Positions 1-6,896 of a stretch of DNA of 16,622 nt are shown here, one piece after another; within the stretch, counting starts at the first letter, position 1; each line of letters opens with the position of its first letter. Under the pieces are notes generated by a model. That model did not search any database. It was not told where the DNA came from and was given only the letters and a program-made list of their open reading frames with translations. The stretch spans positions 1 to 16,622 of the forward strand of contig JAISBR010000187.1 of the NCBI GenBank assembly GCA_031266095.1. Reading direction: 5' to 3'. The position numbers were made by a program, and so were the translations under genes. The stretch is from Treponema sp. (GTDB taxonomy: Bacteria > Spirochaetota > Spirochaetia > Treponematales > Breznakiellaceae).

Positions 1-392
1 ATAATACGAACATACGTACTGCTAGGCGTTAAGTTGTTGTTATAAGTGGGAGCCCACGGGGACAAAGTTTCCCACACTGTAGTCTTATCTGCCAGAAAAC
101 AGTCTATAAACCACGACCCTGATGGAGTACCGGAAGCTGTAAACTGCATTTGGGGGTACTCTATAATCAAACAGTCTCCAGTCTTTACAGGTATAAAACC
201 GTCTGAATCTATTCCCAAATCGTTTAATACTATCTGTTCAGGAGTAAGTATATAATTCGTACCCGCCGCCATAGTACCAGGAACAACAGGCTTGAATACT
301 GTAGACTTCAAGGGGGCCGGTATCATCAATCCCTGCGTGTCGCCTATACGCTCGTAATCCGTCTCTGATATTTTTTTGCTTATTGTTGCCAT
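1..392 (-). CDS. Partial virion (tail-region) protein, 3' end beyond the left edge
   Basis: An open frame begins at ATG 392-390 and stays open to the window edge, giving about 130 residues starting MATISKKISETDYERIGD. The start is set by a very good ribosome binding site (AAGGAGG, about 7 nt upstream). It follows the tail-fibre stop by 18 bp in the same direction, so the two are probably co-transcribed. The visible part is soluble, with no signal peptide or membrane segment, and is rich in Thr, Pro, Gly and aromatic residues, as many beta-rich fibre or fibre-accessory proteins are. I do not recognise a family. From position alone, immediately after a tail fibre, it could be a second fibre or baseplate subunit or a fibre assembly factor. 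The A+T content is higher than in the head genes, which may mark it as part of a separately acquired fibre module. Confidence 0.7.
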   Translation of the reverse strand, partial: MATISKKISETDYERIGDTQGLMIPAPLKSTVFKPVVPGTMAAGTNYILTPEQIVLNDLGIDSDGFIPVKTGDCLIIEYPQMQFTASGTPSGSWFIDCFLADKTTVWETLSPWAPTYNNNLTPSSTYVRI

Positions 393-410
393 AATTCTTT
401 CCTCCTTTTA

Positions 411-2321
411 TTAGTTATCTCGTTCCCAGATAACCATCAGCCTGTTTACGGGCCTAGTCTCGGTACTGTTGCTGGCACTGCCGGAAGTGCCGCTGCCGCC
501 GCTGCCGGAAGTACCGCTGCCACCACTGTTGGTAGTACCAGTACGGGCATCATCCACACCACTAAAAGCGTATATAGGGACTGCTCCTCCATCCAACCCT
601 ACACCTGCCGCTCCCGGTGTATTATAGCCAAAACCGTGAGTATGGCTTGGTACGCTGTGGGTATGGTTCGACAAGCTGTGGGTATGGCTGGGCAACTGGC
701 TCGCTTGATCTTGTTTTCCATCTGTTCTATTAAGCTGGCTGCCTAAAGAACCGCCTGTCCTGAAAAATACTTGCTCGTCTTCCCAGAGCTTGCTCCACGA
801 CGTACCGGGCCATAAACTTTCGGGGCGCTTGCCGAGCGGAAACGCAACGTCAAAATCATTGCTTTCCACTCTTGCGTATTGCACATACTGGAACCCTATA
901 GGTGGAACAGGCGACAAATTCTTCGGGTACTCATACAGCTTTATCACCGTTGCGCCAACCGGGATATTGTCTTTCGCGGCTTCAAAGTCCGCTTCCGTCT
1001 GGTAAATATAATCGGTTTTAACGTTCTTGTTTTCGTCAGGCGGTATGCCGTTTACGCTGTCCACTTTGCCGGATACGCCGGGAGTGAGCTTCCCGTTGCT
1101 CCCGATAATCATGGCCTTCCCTTCGTCGTCAGGGTCTTGCTGTTTGGGGACGAGACCGAAGGCCGCCCGCCTGGATATGAGCTTTGTCTCATCGGCCTGA
1201 TCGTCGCTCTCGGGCAGCGTCTGTTCTACCTGACTGCTTTGCAGGGCCTCGTTAATGAGCGCCTGTTTATCGGCATCAAGAGTAAGCGCCCCGCTCTGGG
1301 TGAGGTTGATCCATTCCTCGTCCGGAGCATATACGTTGTCGATCACCACCTGCCAGGCATCGGGGGAAAGTGTATCATTCTTCCACGCCCGCCCCTGCTG
1401 TCCCGGAGCGGTTACGTCAAGCTCCTGCACAACATAATAAGTCCCGTTATCCGCCTCGGAGGCGTCAGGGAGATTACTTTCCTTGTCAATAACTCCCGGC
1501 GTTTTAAGTCCCTGGGAGAGGGCGGCCATGATGTCGTTTACAATGGCCTGAATTTCCCCCTTGTTGAGGATAAGGTCATCTTCGCTTAAATCGGAGGCCG
1601 CGGACGGGAAGGGCTTATCCTTCCGCAGGTGTACCCGGATATTCCCGCCGCTGTCCGTAACAAAAAGGAGCCTTCGGGTTCCCGTGGTGGTGGATGCCGC
1701 CGGGCGCGCGTCCATGCCGCCAAGAACCGGGTTCCCGGCGTCAGTGTTGGTTCCGAAGTTGAAATGTGTCCCGGTGTCGTCCTGAACCGTGGCAATGTCG
1801 AAGCCGCTACTGGCATCATCGTTGCTGATTACCGTACTGCCGTTGGCGTGGTCGGCGGATTTATTGAGCCGGGCGTTAAGGGCCGCCGCAAGGTCCGCCT
1901 GGTCGGTGATGGTTCCGTCAATATCTCCCCATTCGGTGGATGATACTTTCTGCCAGTCAGGAGCGTTAAAATCTGTCCCGCTGGTAAAGGCATATCGGGC
2001 GCGATAGAGTTTGTTGCTATAAAAAATTAACTGATTTTGCTTATACGAGTGGTTCTGTTCAAAATCACGGGCCCCGATTGTCGCGGCGATCCGGGTTTCC
2101 ATAGCCTCCGCGTCCGCAACAGTTTCAAGCCCCAGTCCGGCGGCGGTACTGTCTTTAGTAAGAGTAGTTCCGCCGATAGCGGGTTTGTTGGAGAGTTCGT
2201 TATAATTGGTCGTACCGGTAGTGGATTCGACCCATTGGCCTTTAAACCTGACATATTTTTTCCCGTCATTCGGAGCGTCATTCCAGATAGAAACTTCACT
2301 GTCCGTCTTATATGGTTTCAT
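411..2321 (-). CDS. Tail fibre / collar-type receptor-binding protein
   Basis: This 636-residue protein is probably the host-recognition fibre. The N-terminal third carries phrases recurrent in phage fibres: NYNELSNKPAIGG near residue 39 and WGDIDGTITDQADLAAALN near residue 132. The C-terminal part has a collar-like stretch (PESLWPGTSWSKLW, then FFRTGG), three HTH triplets at a 7-residue period (His 546/548, 553/555, 560/562), a Gly/Ser-rich linker (about 599-617) and the ending ETRPVNRLMVIWERDN, typical of fibre tips. In T4 gp12, HxH motifs in the tip bind metal ions along the trimer axis, so a metal-stabilised trimeric tip is a reasonable inference. ATG 2321 has a GAGG ribosome binding site 5 nt upstream. 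It lies 7 bp after the FII-like gene, where lambda would have Z, U and V tail genes. Receptor and host are unknown. Confidence 0.8.
   Translation of the reverse strand: MKPYKTDSEVSIWNDAPNDGKKYVRFKGQWVESTTGTTNYNELSNKPAIGGTTLTKDSTAAGLGLETVADAEAMETRIAATIGARDFEQNHSYKQNQLIFYSNKLYRARYAFTSGTDFNAPDWQKVSSTEWGDIDGTITDQADLAAALNARLNKSADHANGSTVISNDDASSGFDIATVQDDTGTHFNFGTNTDAGNPVLGGMDARPAASTTTGTRRLLFVTDSGGNIRVHLRKDKPFPSAASDLSEDDLILNKGEIQAIVNDIMAALSQGLKTPGVIDKESNLPDASEADNGTYYVVQELDVTAPGQQGRAWKNDTLSPDAWQVVIDNVYAPDEEWINLTQSGALTLDADKQALINEALQSSQVEQTLPESDDQADETKLISRRAAFGLVPKQQDPDDEGKAMIIGSNGKLTPGVSGKVDSVNGIPPDENKNVKTDYIYQTEADFEAAKDNIPVGATVIKLYEYPKNLSPVPPIGFQYVQYARVESNDFDVAFPLGKRPESLWPGTSWSKLWEDEQVFFRTGGSLGSQLNRTDGKQDQASQLPSHTHSLSNHTHSVPSHTHGFGYNTPGAAGVGLDGGAVPIYAFSGVDDARTGTTNSGGSGTSGSGGSGTSGSASNSTETRPVNRLMVIWERDN
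480..527. repeat. Two tandem 24-bp repeats in the fibre gene
   Basis: Two adjacent 24-bp copies (480-503 and 504-527) begin GCCGGAAGT and differ at a few positions. On the minus strand they encode the Gly/Ser linker near the fibre C-terminus. A further 21-bp quasi-repeat, around 653-695, encodes the HTHS motifs. Such in-frame repeats can change linker length by recombination or slippage. Confidence 0.75.
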
Positions 2322-2328
2322 AACAACC

Positions 2329-2625
2329 TCATATTAAAAAAAGTACCGCGCCTATGTTCGCGTCAACTTCATGTTTCTGCGCCCGGTATATTTTCCCGCG
2401 CGCGACAACTTCCGTTTTTCCCGATTCATATTCGGGAACTTCATGTAACAATATCCGGGGGCAGGGGCGGGTCATCTGTTTTCCGTCCACGGTTAAAACC
2501 GATTCATCAAAAATGCCCCGGATGGTAAACGGCTCCCCGCCGCCGGCGGGGTTTACCGTAAATTCTTCCGTGAAGGGGGATGCCGTGATGATGTGCTGTA
2601 AGTCGTCGTCAAACGGTCCCGGCAT
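2329..2625 (-). CDS. Head-tail joining protein, lambda gpFII-like
   Basis: This protein of about 98 residues probably closes the filled head and offers the docking surface for the tail, as gpFII does in lambda. The phrase FTIRGIFDESVLTVDGK matches in style the VIRGVFDD segment of gpFII, followed by a beta-rich half (ILLHEVPEYESGKTEVVARGKIYRAQKHEVD). Length is close to the 117 residues of gpFII. Position, directly after the major capsid gene, also fits. Two in-frame ATGs exist, at 2631 and 2625. A GGAG motif lies 7 nt before 2625 but almost touches 2631, so I prefer 2625. Its TGA is 7 bp before the fibre start. No separate gpFI-like gene is present between it and the capsid gene. The family call rests on pattern and position, not on a search. 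Confidence 0.7.
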   Translation of the reverse strand: MPGPFDDDLQHIITASPFTEEFTVNPAGGGEPFTIRGIFDESVLTVDGKQMTRPCPRILLHEVPEYESGKTEVVARGKIYRAQKHEVDANIGAVLFLI

Positions 2626-2637
2626 CCTCATTCTCCG

Positions 2638-3681
2638 TTAGGTGATAGAAGCGTATACGAGGTGATCAATCTCACCGGGTACGCATATCGGGCGGGACTG
2701 GCTGCGCAAAATGTAGCCGTCCGGGTTTTTAATCCAGAACGAGTCGCTTATGATTTCGCCTTTCATTACCTGAGCGGAGCCTGAACTGTTTATCAGGTAC
2801 ACGCCGCCGTAGGCCCGGACGCGGGGGGCGTTGAGACTGGAAACGACGATCCCCTTCGCGGGCATAAAGGGAACGAGGGCGCCGCTCTCGTCTTCATACG
2901 CCTCATCGAAGGAAAGGAGGTTTATCCGGGCCGCCCGTCCGGGGATTTTGAAACCGCCGGGGATAATATCGGCGACTACGCGGTTTTCACCCACGAGGCG
3001 GGACTGCCCGGCGTAAAGCCCCTGGAGTTTCAGGGCGTCCATGAACTCATCGCTTTCCTCCAGGGCGGAAAGCACAGCAGGGCCGATAAGCGCGAAGGCG
3101 TTGCCCTGGGTTCCGCCTTTGATCTTGTACTGATCCCACGCATCCTGGAGCGCCTTAATCGGGTCCGCCTGGGCGGCGATGGTATTGGCCGGGTCCCGGT
3201 CATAGTCGAAGGGACCGCCGATATTTACGCCGCCTTTCCCCGTGGGCTGGAATTTCCCCGTTACCATGATGTCGACCGCCTGTTTCACGATGGCGGCGGT
3301 AAATATCGCGTCATGGTCCCGTTGTATCTGCGAAGTCTTTTCAACGATTTGCTGCTGGGCCGGGGCGTTTGCCTCAAGCCCCGCCGTTACGGAGCGGGAA
3401 AGTTCCTCGGTGATGGGCGTTGATTCATCCAGGGTCGCGGGGTCGTATACAACGCCTTTGCCGGGGACAAACGCAAAAATGTTACTCCCGGCGTTCACTT
3501 CCCGGTAACGGGCGATCTTCCTGCTTTCAACAATGGTATCGGCGGGAATCTCCGTGGTGTCGTACAGGCGTACCGCCGGCCAGAATAAAGTCAGGAAGTC
3601 GGCCAGTGGGCGGCGGATTTCCTGAAAAACGAGTTTTAAGGCCCTGGTGAGGGTCAGTGTGTTGTCGGATATACCGGACAT
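2638..3681 (-). CDS. Major capsid protein, lambda gpE family
   Basis: At 347 residues this is close to lambda gpE (341) and occupies the same place, between the decoration protein and the head-tail joining protein. It should assemble the icosahedral shell in the HK97 fold. Supporting phrases are the N-terminal helix followed by FLTLFWPAVRLYDTTEIPADTIVESRKIARY, the mid-region GFKIPGRAARINLLSFDEAYEDESGALVPFMPAKGIVV, and the C-terminal IKNPDGYILRSQSRPICVPGEIDHLVYASIT. Single residues are not diagnostic, but this order (ARINL, then a sequence ending in PDG and RPI) is typical of the family. ATG 3681 has a strong AAGGAGG site 7 nt upstream. It follows gpD by 15 bp. Full length, with no sign of damage. 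Confidence 0.88.
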   Translation of the reverse strand: MSGISDNTLTLTRALKLVFQEIRRPLADFLTLFWPAVRLYDTTEIPADTIVESRKIARYREVNAGSNIFAFVPGKGVVYDPATLDESTPITEELSRSVTAGLEANAPAQQQIVEKTSQIQRDHDAIFTAAIVKQAVDIMVTGKFQPTGKGGVNIGGPFDYDRDPANTIAAQADPIKALQDAWDQYKIKGGTQGNAFALIGPAVLSALEESDEFMDALKLQGLYAGQSRLVGENRVVADIIPGGFKIPGRAARINLLSFDEAYEDESGALVPFMPAKGIVVSSLNAPRVRAYGGVYLINSSGSAQVMKGEIISDSFWIKNPDGYILRSQSRPICVPGEIDHLVYASIT

Positions 3682-3696
3682 ATTAAGCCTCCTTGT

Positions 3697-4017
3697 TTAG
3701 TTGAGGATGATTCCCGCGTCGAACAGCGCCCCGATAAGGGCATCGTCCATGGTAACGCCGGAATTGACGGCGATGATTCCTTCTTTCTGGAATTCGCCTT
3801 TCGCGATAGCGCCATAGCCCGCCGCCGCCAGGGTCTGGCTGTTGACGGCGACGGCGCGGATGGTTTCGGTTCCGTCGTCGCCGTCCGGGTCATAGGCCGC
3901 GTATACGCCGGTATCGGTAACGCGGCCCAGGAACTGCCCGCGGGCGTAGGTTCCGGCGGCCATAGGCGCGTTGTTCTGAACAACGGGCCGGTAGAAAAAA
4001 TCGGTCTTGTATCCCAT
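3697..4017 (-). CDS. Head decoration protein, lambda gpD-like
   Basis: This 106-residue protein fits the lambda gpD family (110 residues), a trimeric cement protein that binds the expanded shell at its threefold axes. The sequence has the expected flow: a flexible N-terminus (KTDFFYRPVVQNNAP), a beta strand with ARGQFLGRVTDTGVYAAYD, then IRAVAVNSQTLAA, GYGAIAKGEFQKEGI and a C-terminal region with LIGALFDAGIIL. It lies between protease/scaffold and major capsid genes, exactly as C-Nu3-D-E in lambda. ATG 4017 is preceded by AAGGAG with about 6 nt spacing and lies 11 bp after the protease stop. A large open frame also covers 3654-3983, but it is a shadow without its own ribosome binding site. 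Confidence 0.85.
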   Translation of the reverse strand: MGYKTDFFYRPVVQNNAPMAAGTYARGQFLGRVTDTGVYAAYDPDGDDGTETIRAVAVNSQTLAAAGYGAIAKGEFQKEGIIAVNSGVTMDDALIGALFDAGIILN

Positions 4018-4028
4018 GTCTTTCTCCT

Positions 4029-4412
4029 TTACCGCAGACTCGCCGCGAAAGTCTTGACGCTTTCCTCGGTGGCGAGGGCCTCTGCCGGTTTTTCGGGTTT
4101 TCCCCCGGCCTGTTCTCCGGGGGTCTGCGGCACTCTGGCCGGGGCGGGTATATGTTCGGCGTTAAGTTTCGCCTCGATTTCCCGCTGTTTGGTTAAGGCG
4201 TCAACGGCGTATGATTCCGGGGTCATCCCGCCGGAAAGCGCCGCTTTAACGTCATCAGAAACTCTTACGCCCGCAAGGGCCAAGATTCCCTGAATCCTTT
4301 CCGATTCGGCCTTCCTGGCCGTTTCGGCTTCGGGGCCGATTTTTGTTTTGGCGTATGCCAAAATCTCACTCTCGGCTCCGGGGTTCTGGGCTAAAAATTC
4401 TTTTAAGTCCAT
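4029..4412 (-). CDS. Internal-start scaffold protein, Nu3-like
   Basis: Within the protease gene, ATG 4412-4410 (Met226) is preceded by AAGGGGA with about 7 nt spacing. Translation from it in the same frame gives a 127-residue protein beginning MDLKEFLAQNPGAES. It is mostly helical and highly charged (long Ala/Glu/Lys stretches), then Pro-rich near residues 95-115. In lambda, Nu3 is made in just this way from the 3' part of gene C and acts as the assembly scaffold. The reading frame and ribosome-binding-like sequence are seen directly. Use of the site is inferred. Confidence 0.6.
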   Translation of the reverse strand: MDLKEFLAQNPGAESEILAYAKTKIGPEAETARKAESERIQGILALAGVRVSDDVKAALSGGMTPESYAVDALTKQREIEAKLNAEHIPAPARVPQTPGEQAGGKPEKPAEALATEESVKTFAASLR

Positions 4413-5087
4413 GTGTTCTTCCCCTTCTTGAGAGTTATCTACAACGGCTTGCGCCGGAGTATCCTGAGAGGCCCGCACGAGGGCGGCGATTTTTTCACTG
4501 AATTTCGCGGCGGGTTCTTTCTCCGCCAGTTCCCGCAGCAACTTGAAGGTTTCGGCGACCCGGACTCGGGCGGCGGGTTCGGAAACTTTTTCCGGCTCCT
4601 CCCCGCCGTCAACCAGGGTTCCGGCGATTCCGGCGGCGCGGATCTGTTCATCGCCGATAAGCCAGGTCTCGCCGGTGAATTCTTCCGTGGCTTTTTCCAG
4701 TGGCTTGCCGGTTACTTTCGCAAAGTCCTGTATGCGTATTTTGTCCAGCGCGTCGAGAATGTCCGCCTGTTCCCGGAGTTCAACGGCGTTTCCCATAGCG
4801 AACACCCAGGCCCGGTGGTACATGACCGCGGCGTGATTAAACCATTCGCGGTCATCGGCGCCGAAAAATATATCCGCGGCGGCTGAGGCGGCAAGTCCCG
4901 TTACACGGGCGGTTACTTTGCCGGGGTATTCCTTGAGGAGGTTGTATATTTCAAACGCCTCAAAAACATCCCCGCCAGGGCTGTTGATTAAAAGCCGTAT
5001 CCGCCCGCTTCCCTGGGGCAGTTCTTTCCTGATGTCCTCGGCGAAAACGTTATACCCTATGACGCCCTTTATGATGATCTCTTTCAT
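4029..5087 (-). CDS. Prohead protease with C-terminal scaffold, lambda gpC/Nu3-like
   Basis: Residues 1-200 form a ClpP-type serine protease of the S49/ClpP prohead group: INSPGG at 34-39, the nucleophile region GLAASAA with Ser68, and MYHRAW with His91 as the probable catalytic base. Residues from about 226 are charged, Ala/Glu/Lys-rich and low in complexity, as expected of a scaffold that fills the prohead and is then degraded. The protein should mature the prohead before DNA packaging. Its ATG overlaps the portal stop by 4 bp (ATGA). An internal ATG with its own ribosome binding site at 4412 suggests a separately translated scaffold, as for lambda C/Nu3. The length of 352 is a little shorter than gpC (439). 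The third member of the catalytic triad was not assigned. Confidence 0.87.
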   Translation of the reverse strand: MKEIIIKGVIGYNVFAEDIRKELPQGSGRIRLLINSPGGDVFEAFEIYNLLKEYPGKVTARVTGLAASAAADIFFGADDREWFNHAAVMYHRAWVFAMGNAVELREQADILDALDKIRIQDFAKVTGKPLEKATEEFTGETWLIGDEQIRAAGIAGTLVDGGEEPEKVSEPAARVRVAETFKLLRELAEKEPAAKFSEKIAALVRASQDTPAQAVVDNSQEGEEHMDLKEFLAQNPGAESEILAYAKTKIGPEAETARKAESERIQGILALAGVRVSDDVKAALSGGMTPESYAVDALTKQREIEAKLNAEHIPAPARVPQTPGEQAGGKPEKPAEALATEESVKTFAASLR

Positions 5088-6586
5088 GGCGCTTCCTCCT
5101 GTTCGTTTATCTGCCCTTTCCGCTGTTCCTCCGCCTGTTCCGTGTTCCGTTCATCCTGTTCCGCGATGGCCTGTTCTTTTTCTTCGCTTCCCGTTTGCCG
5201 GAATAGCCGTTCCTGTAACTGCCATTCAGCCAGAATGTCCTCGTAATCGGAGCCGGAAAGGTTAAACATCTCGTCCCCCCGGAGGGAGAACATATTATTA
5301 ACGCTTTTTTCTTTGGCGTTGATTTCCTGCATGGGGTTTATCGCTCCCGGAACGGGGCCGAGCCAGATGCCTTTAAGGTACGCCTCCTGAATCATGGGGC
5401 CGCCGGTGATAAAACCGGGGGCGTCAATCGCGCCCTCCAGAATAAGTTCCAGGGCCAATTCTTTTACTACCGGTTTGCCCCATACCCGGATAAATTCTTC
5501 CCGCTCCCACAGGTAGGTCTTTATAAAATCGTTAAGCGCCCCCCGGTGGGCCGTGTAACTTGTGGAATACTCCGACATCAGCACCTCCGGCGGCGTATTG
5601 GCCCCCATGCCAAACTGTTTCAGCCGCCAGTCCTTGAACGCGGCGTAAGTCCCGGAAGGGGTTTTCTTTTCAAGGGGGGTTACTTTGCCGCCGGTGTTTA
5701 TGTTTAGTACGTTTCCCGTGCCAAGCTTCGCGGCGTTGCCGATACTGGAAAAGGCGTCAAGGGCTTTCCCGATAGGGCCCCGGCGCATTTTCATAACCTG
5801 CTGTTTTATCTGGTCTTTGGTTGCCGCCGGGTCTTCGGTTTCAGTTACCAGGGCGATCATCGCCTCCAGGATAGCCGCCGCTATCGTCGCGTCTTCAAAA
5901 CGGTCGTCATTTTTCGCGGTGGCTATCTGGCTGTAAATAAGGGGCCATCCCCGAAGCTGGCGGGGGGCTTTTTTCAGGTAGAAGTGTACCGCCTGCTGGC
6001 GGCCGTCATTGGTGAACGCCGTATAGGAGCCGTCGGGGTTGTAAAACCCTTCCCGGCGGTAGAATTTGTCGTGCTTTATGCCGAGGGTTATAAAGTCGTC
6101 GTTCTTTTCGCCGTCAATTTCCGTACCGGGGAATTCCACAATATCAAGAGGCGCACCCTCTTCCCGGATGAAGTAGCTGACCGTATCCCCGCCGGCAAGA
6201 GCCCAGCGAAAAGCGGCGTTTTGTTTCTGGTACAGGTTCATGGCGGACATTTTGTAGCCGATAAGTTTTTGAAACCGCCGGGCCCAATCCCTGGCGCGTT
6301 CTTTTGTCCATCCTAAAAAATCATAGTCGGGCTGGCTGCGGAAATAGAGGCCCTCGCCTATCGCGTAGTCGGTATGCTTGTTGACCGCCGCCGCGGCGGG
6401 GCCGAAAGTATGGTAGAGGGTAACGCAGGCCTGGCTTACCGTGTTATAGGTTCCATATAAAAACTCGTTGGGGGAGTTCCCCAAAATGAGGCGTACCCAT
6501 TCGGTAAGATCGCCGGGAACCTTTTCGCCGTTGTAAGTGGCGCCGCCGAGGCTGATATGCCGTCCGTTGATTATAAGGCTGAGCAT
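5084..6586 (-). CDS. Portal protein, lambda gpB family
   Basis: This 500-residue protein should form the dodecameric portal at one head vertex, through which DNA enters and to which the tail joins. Lambda-type hallmarks are GANTPPEVLMSEYSTSYTAHRGAL, where family members carry a PPEVL and YSSAR-like pair, and near the C-terminus PGAINPMQEINAKEKSV, matching the P-x-EI-A block. The N-terminus has YGTYNTVSQACVTLYHTFGPAA, near the VARD-type entry segment. A Gln/Glu-rich C-terminal tail (EEKEQAIAEQDERNTEQAEEQRK, about residues 465-495) is acidic and probably disordered. ATG 6586 follows GGGGTGGTGAT, and the gpW stop is 1 bp before it. It overlaps the protease by 4 bp. Lambda gpB is 533 residues, so length is normal. 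Confidence 0.9.
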   Translation of the reverse strand: MLSLIINGRHISLGGATYNGEKVPGDLTEWVRLILGNSPNEFLYGTYNTVSQACVTLYHTFGPAAAAVNKHTDYAIGEGLYFRSQPDYDFLGWTKERARDWARRFQKLIGYKMSAMNLYQKQNAAFRWALAGGDTVSYFIREEGAPLDIVEFPGTEIDGEKNDDFITLGIKHDKFYRREGFYNPDGSYTAFTNDGRQQAVHFYLKKAPRQLRGWPLIYSQIATAKNDDRFEDATIAAAILEAMIALVTETEDPAATKDQIKQQVMKMRRGPIGKALDAFSSIGNAAKLGTGNVLNINTGGKVTPLEKKTPSGTYAAFKDWRLKQFGMGANTPPEVLMSEYSTSYTAHRGALNDFIKTYLWEREEFIRVWGKPVVKELALELILEGAIDAPGFITGGPMIQEAYLKGIWLGPVPGAINPMQEINAKEKSVNNMFSLRGDEMFNLSGSDYEDILAEWQLQERLFRQTGSEEKEQAIAEQDERNTEQAEEQRKGQINEQEEAP

Positions 6587-6587
6587 A

Positions 6588-6806
6588 TCACCACCCCGCC
6601 CCGATGCTGATGCCGGAGCCGTGTACGGCGTTTTCTAACTGGTTACGGAGATCGGTAAGGATTTTACGGATGGCCGGGAGATCGTGATTAGTCCACTGGC
6701 GGGAACCGCCCCCGGAATTTATAGCGTATGACTTCCCGCTCGAGGCAATTTTGCGCTCAAGGGTTTCATAGAATGTGATTTCTTCTAGAATTTTGTCAAC
6801 AGTCAA
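6588..6806 (-). CDS. Head-completion protein, lambda gpW-like
   Basis: This 72-residue protein matches gpW (68 residues) in length, position between large terminase and portal, and layout: an N-terminal helix (VDKILEEITFYETLERKIASSG), a short strand pair around SYAINSGGGSRQWTN, and a C-terminal helix (DLPAIRKILTDLRNQLENAVHG). gpW plugs the filled head so that DNA is retained and the tail can be attached. The only start in this frame upstream of the helix is TTG 6806, because an in-frame TAA lies 6 codons before it. No Shine-Dalgarno sequence is near it. The start codon sits between short inverted repeats (see the leader feature), so translation may be controlled. Expression probably comes from the promoter at 6841-6869. 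Confidence 0.78.
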   Translation of the reverse strand: MTVDKILEEITFYETLERKIASSGKSYAINSGGGSRQWTNHDLPAIRKILTDLRNQLENAVHGSGISIGAGW

Positions 6807-6828
6807 TTTGTCTGTTGAATTTTAACAG
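6796..6828 (-). promoter_or_regulatory. Three inverted half-sites around the gpW start (operator or RNA switch)
   Basis: On the minus strand the segments CTGTTAA (6828-6822), TCAACAG (6818-6812) and CTGTTGA (6802-6796) occur in order. The middle one can pair with the first (5-bp stem, extendable after one mismatch) or with the third (7-bp stem). In the second pairing the TTG start (6806-6804) lies in the 9-nt loop. The same sequence could equally be a DNA operator with three half-sites just downstream of the predicted transcription start. Confidence 0.4.
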
Positions 6829-6840
6829 TTGGTTATCCTT

Positions 6841-6869
6841 ATTAAATAACAAAATTAAAAACTTGTCAA
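6841..6869 (-). promoter_or_regulatory. Promoter for gpW and the head genes
   Basis: The minus strand reads TTGACA (6869-6864), a 17-bp A+T-rich spacer, then TTTAAT (6846-6841). The -35 matches the sigma-70 consensus completely and the -10 matches 5 of 6. The expected transcription start is near 6834, about 28 nt before the gpW TTG. It lies in the only sizeable gap (90 bp) of the terminase-to-capsid series, so head genes can be expressed apart from the terminase operon. Confidence 0.7.
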
Positions 6870-6896
6870 GAGCCGATTCTTTATTTCAACGGTTTT

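Noticed and set aside
879..1589. Long plus-strand open frame opposite the tail fibre
   Set aside because: It is antisense to a well-supported fibre gene and has no family features or ribosome binding site.
3654..3983. Minus-strand open frame overlapping the decoration protein
   Set aside because: It lies in another frame of the gpD-like gene, is Pro/Arg/Ser-rich as shadows of GC-rich genes are, and has no start signal.
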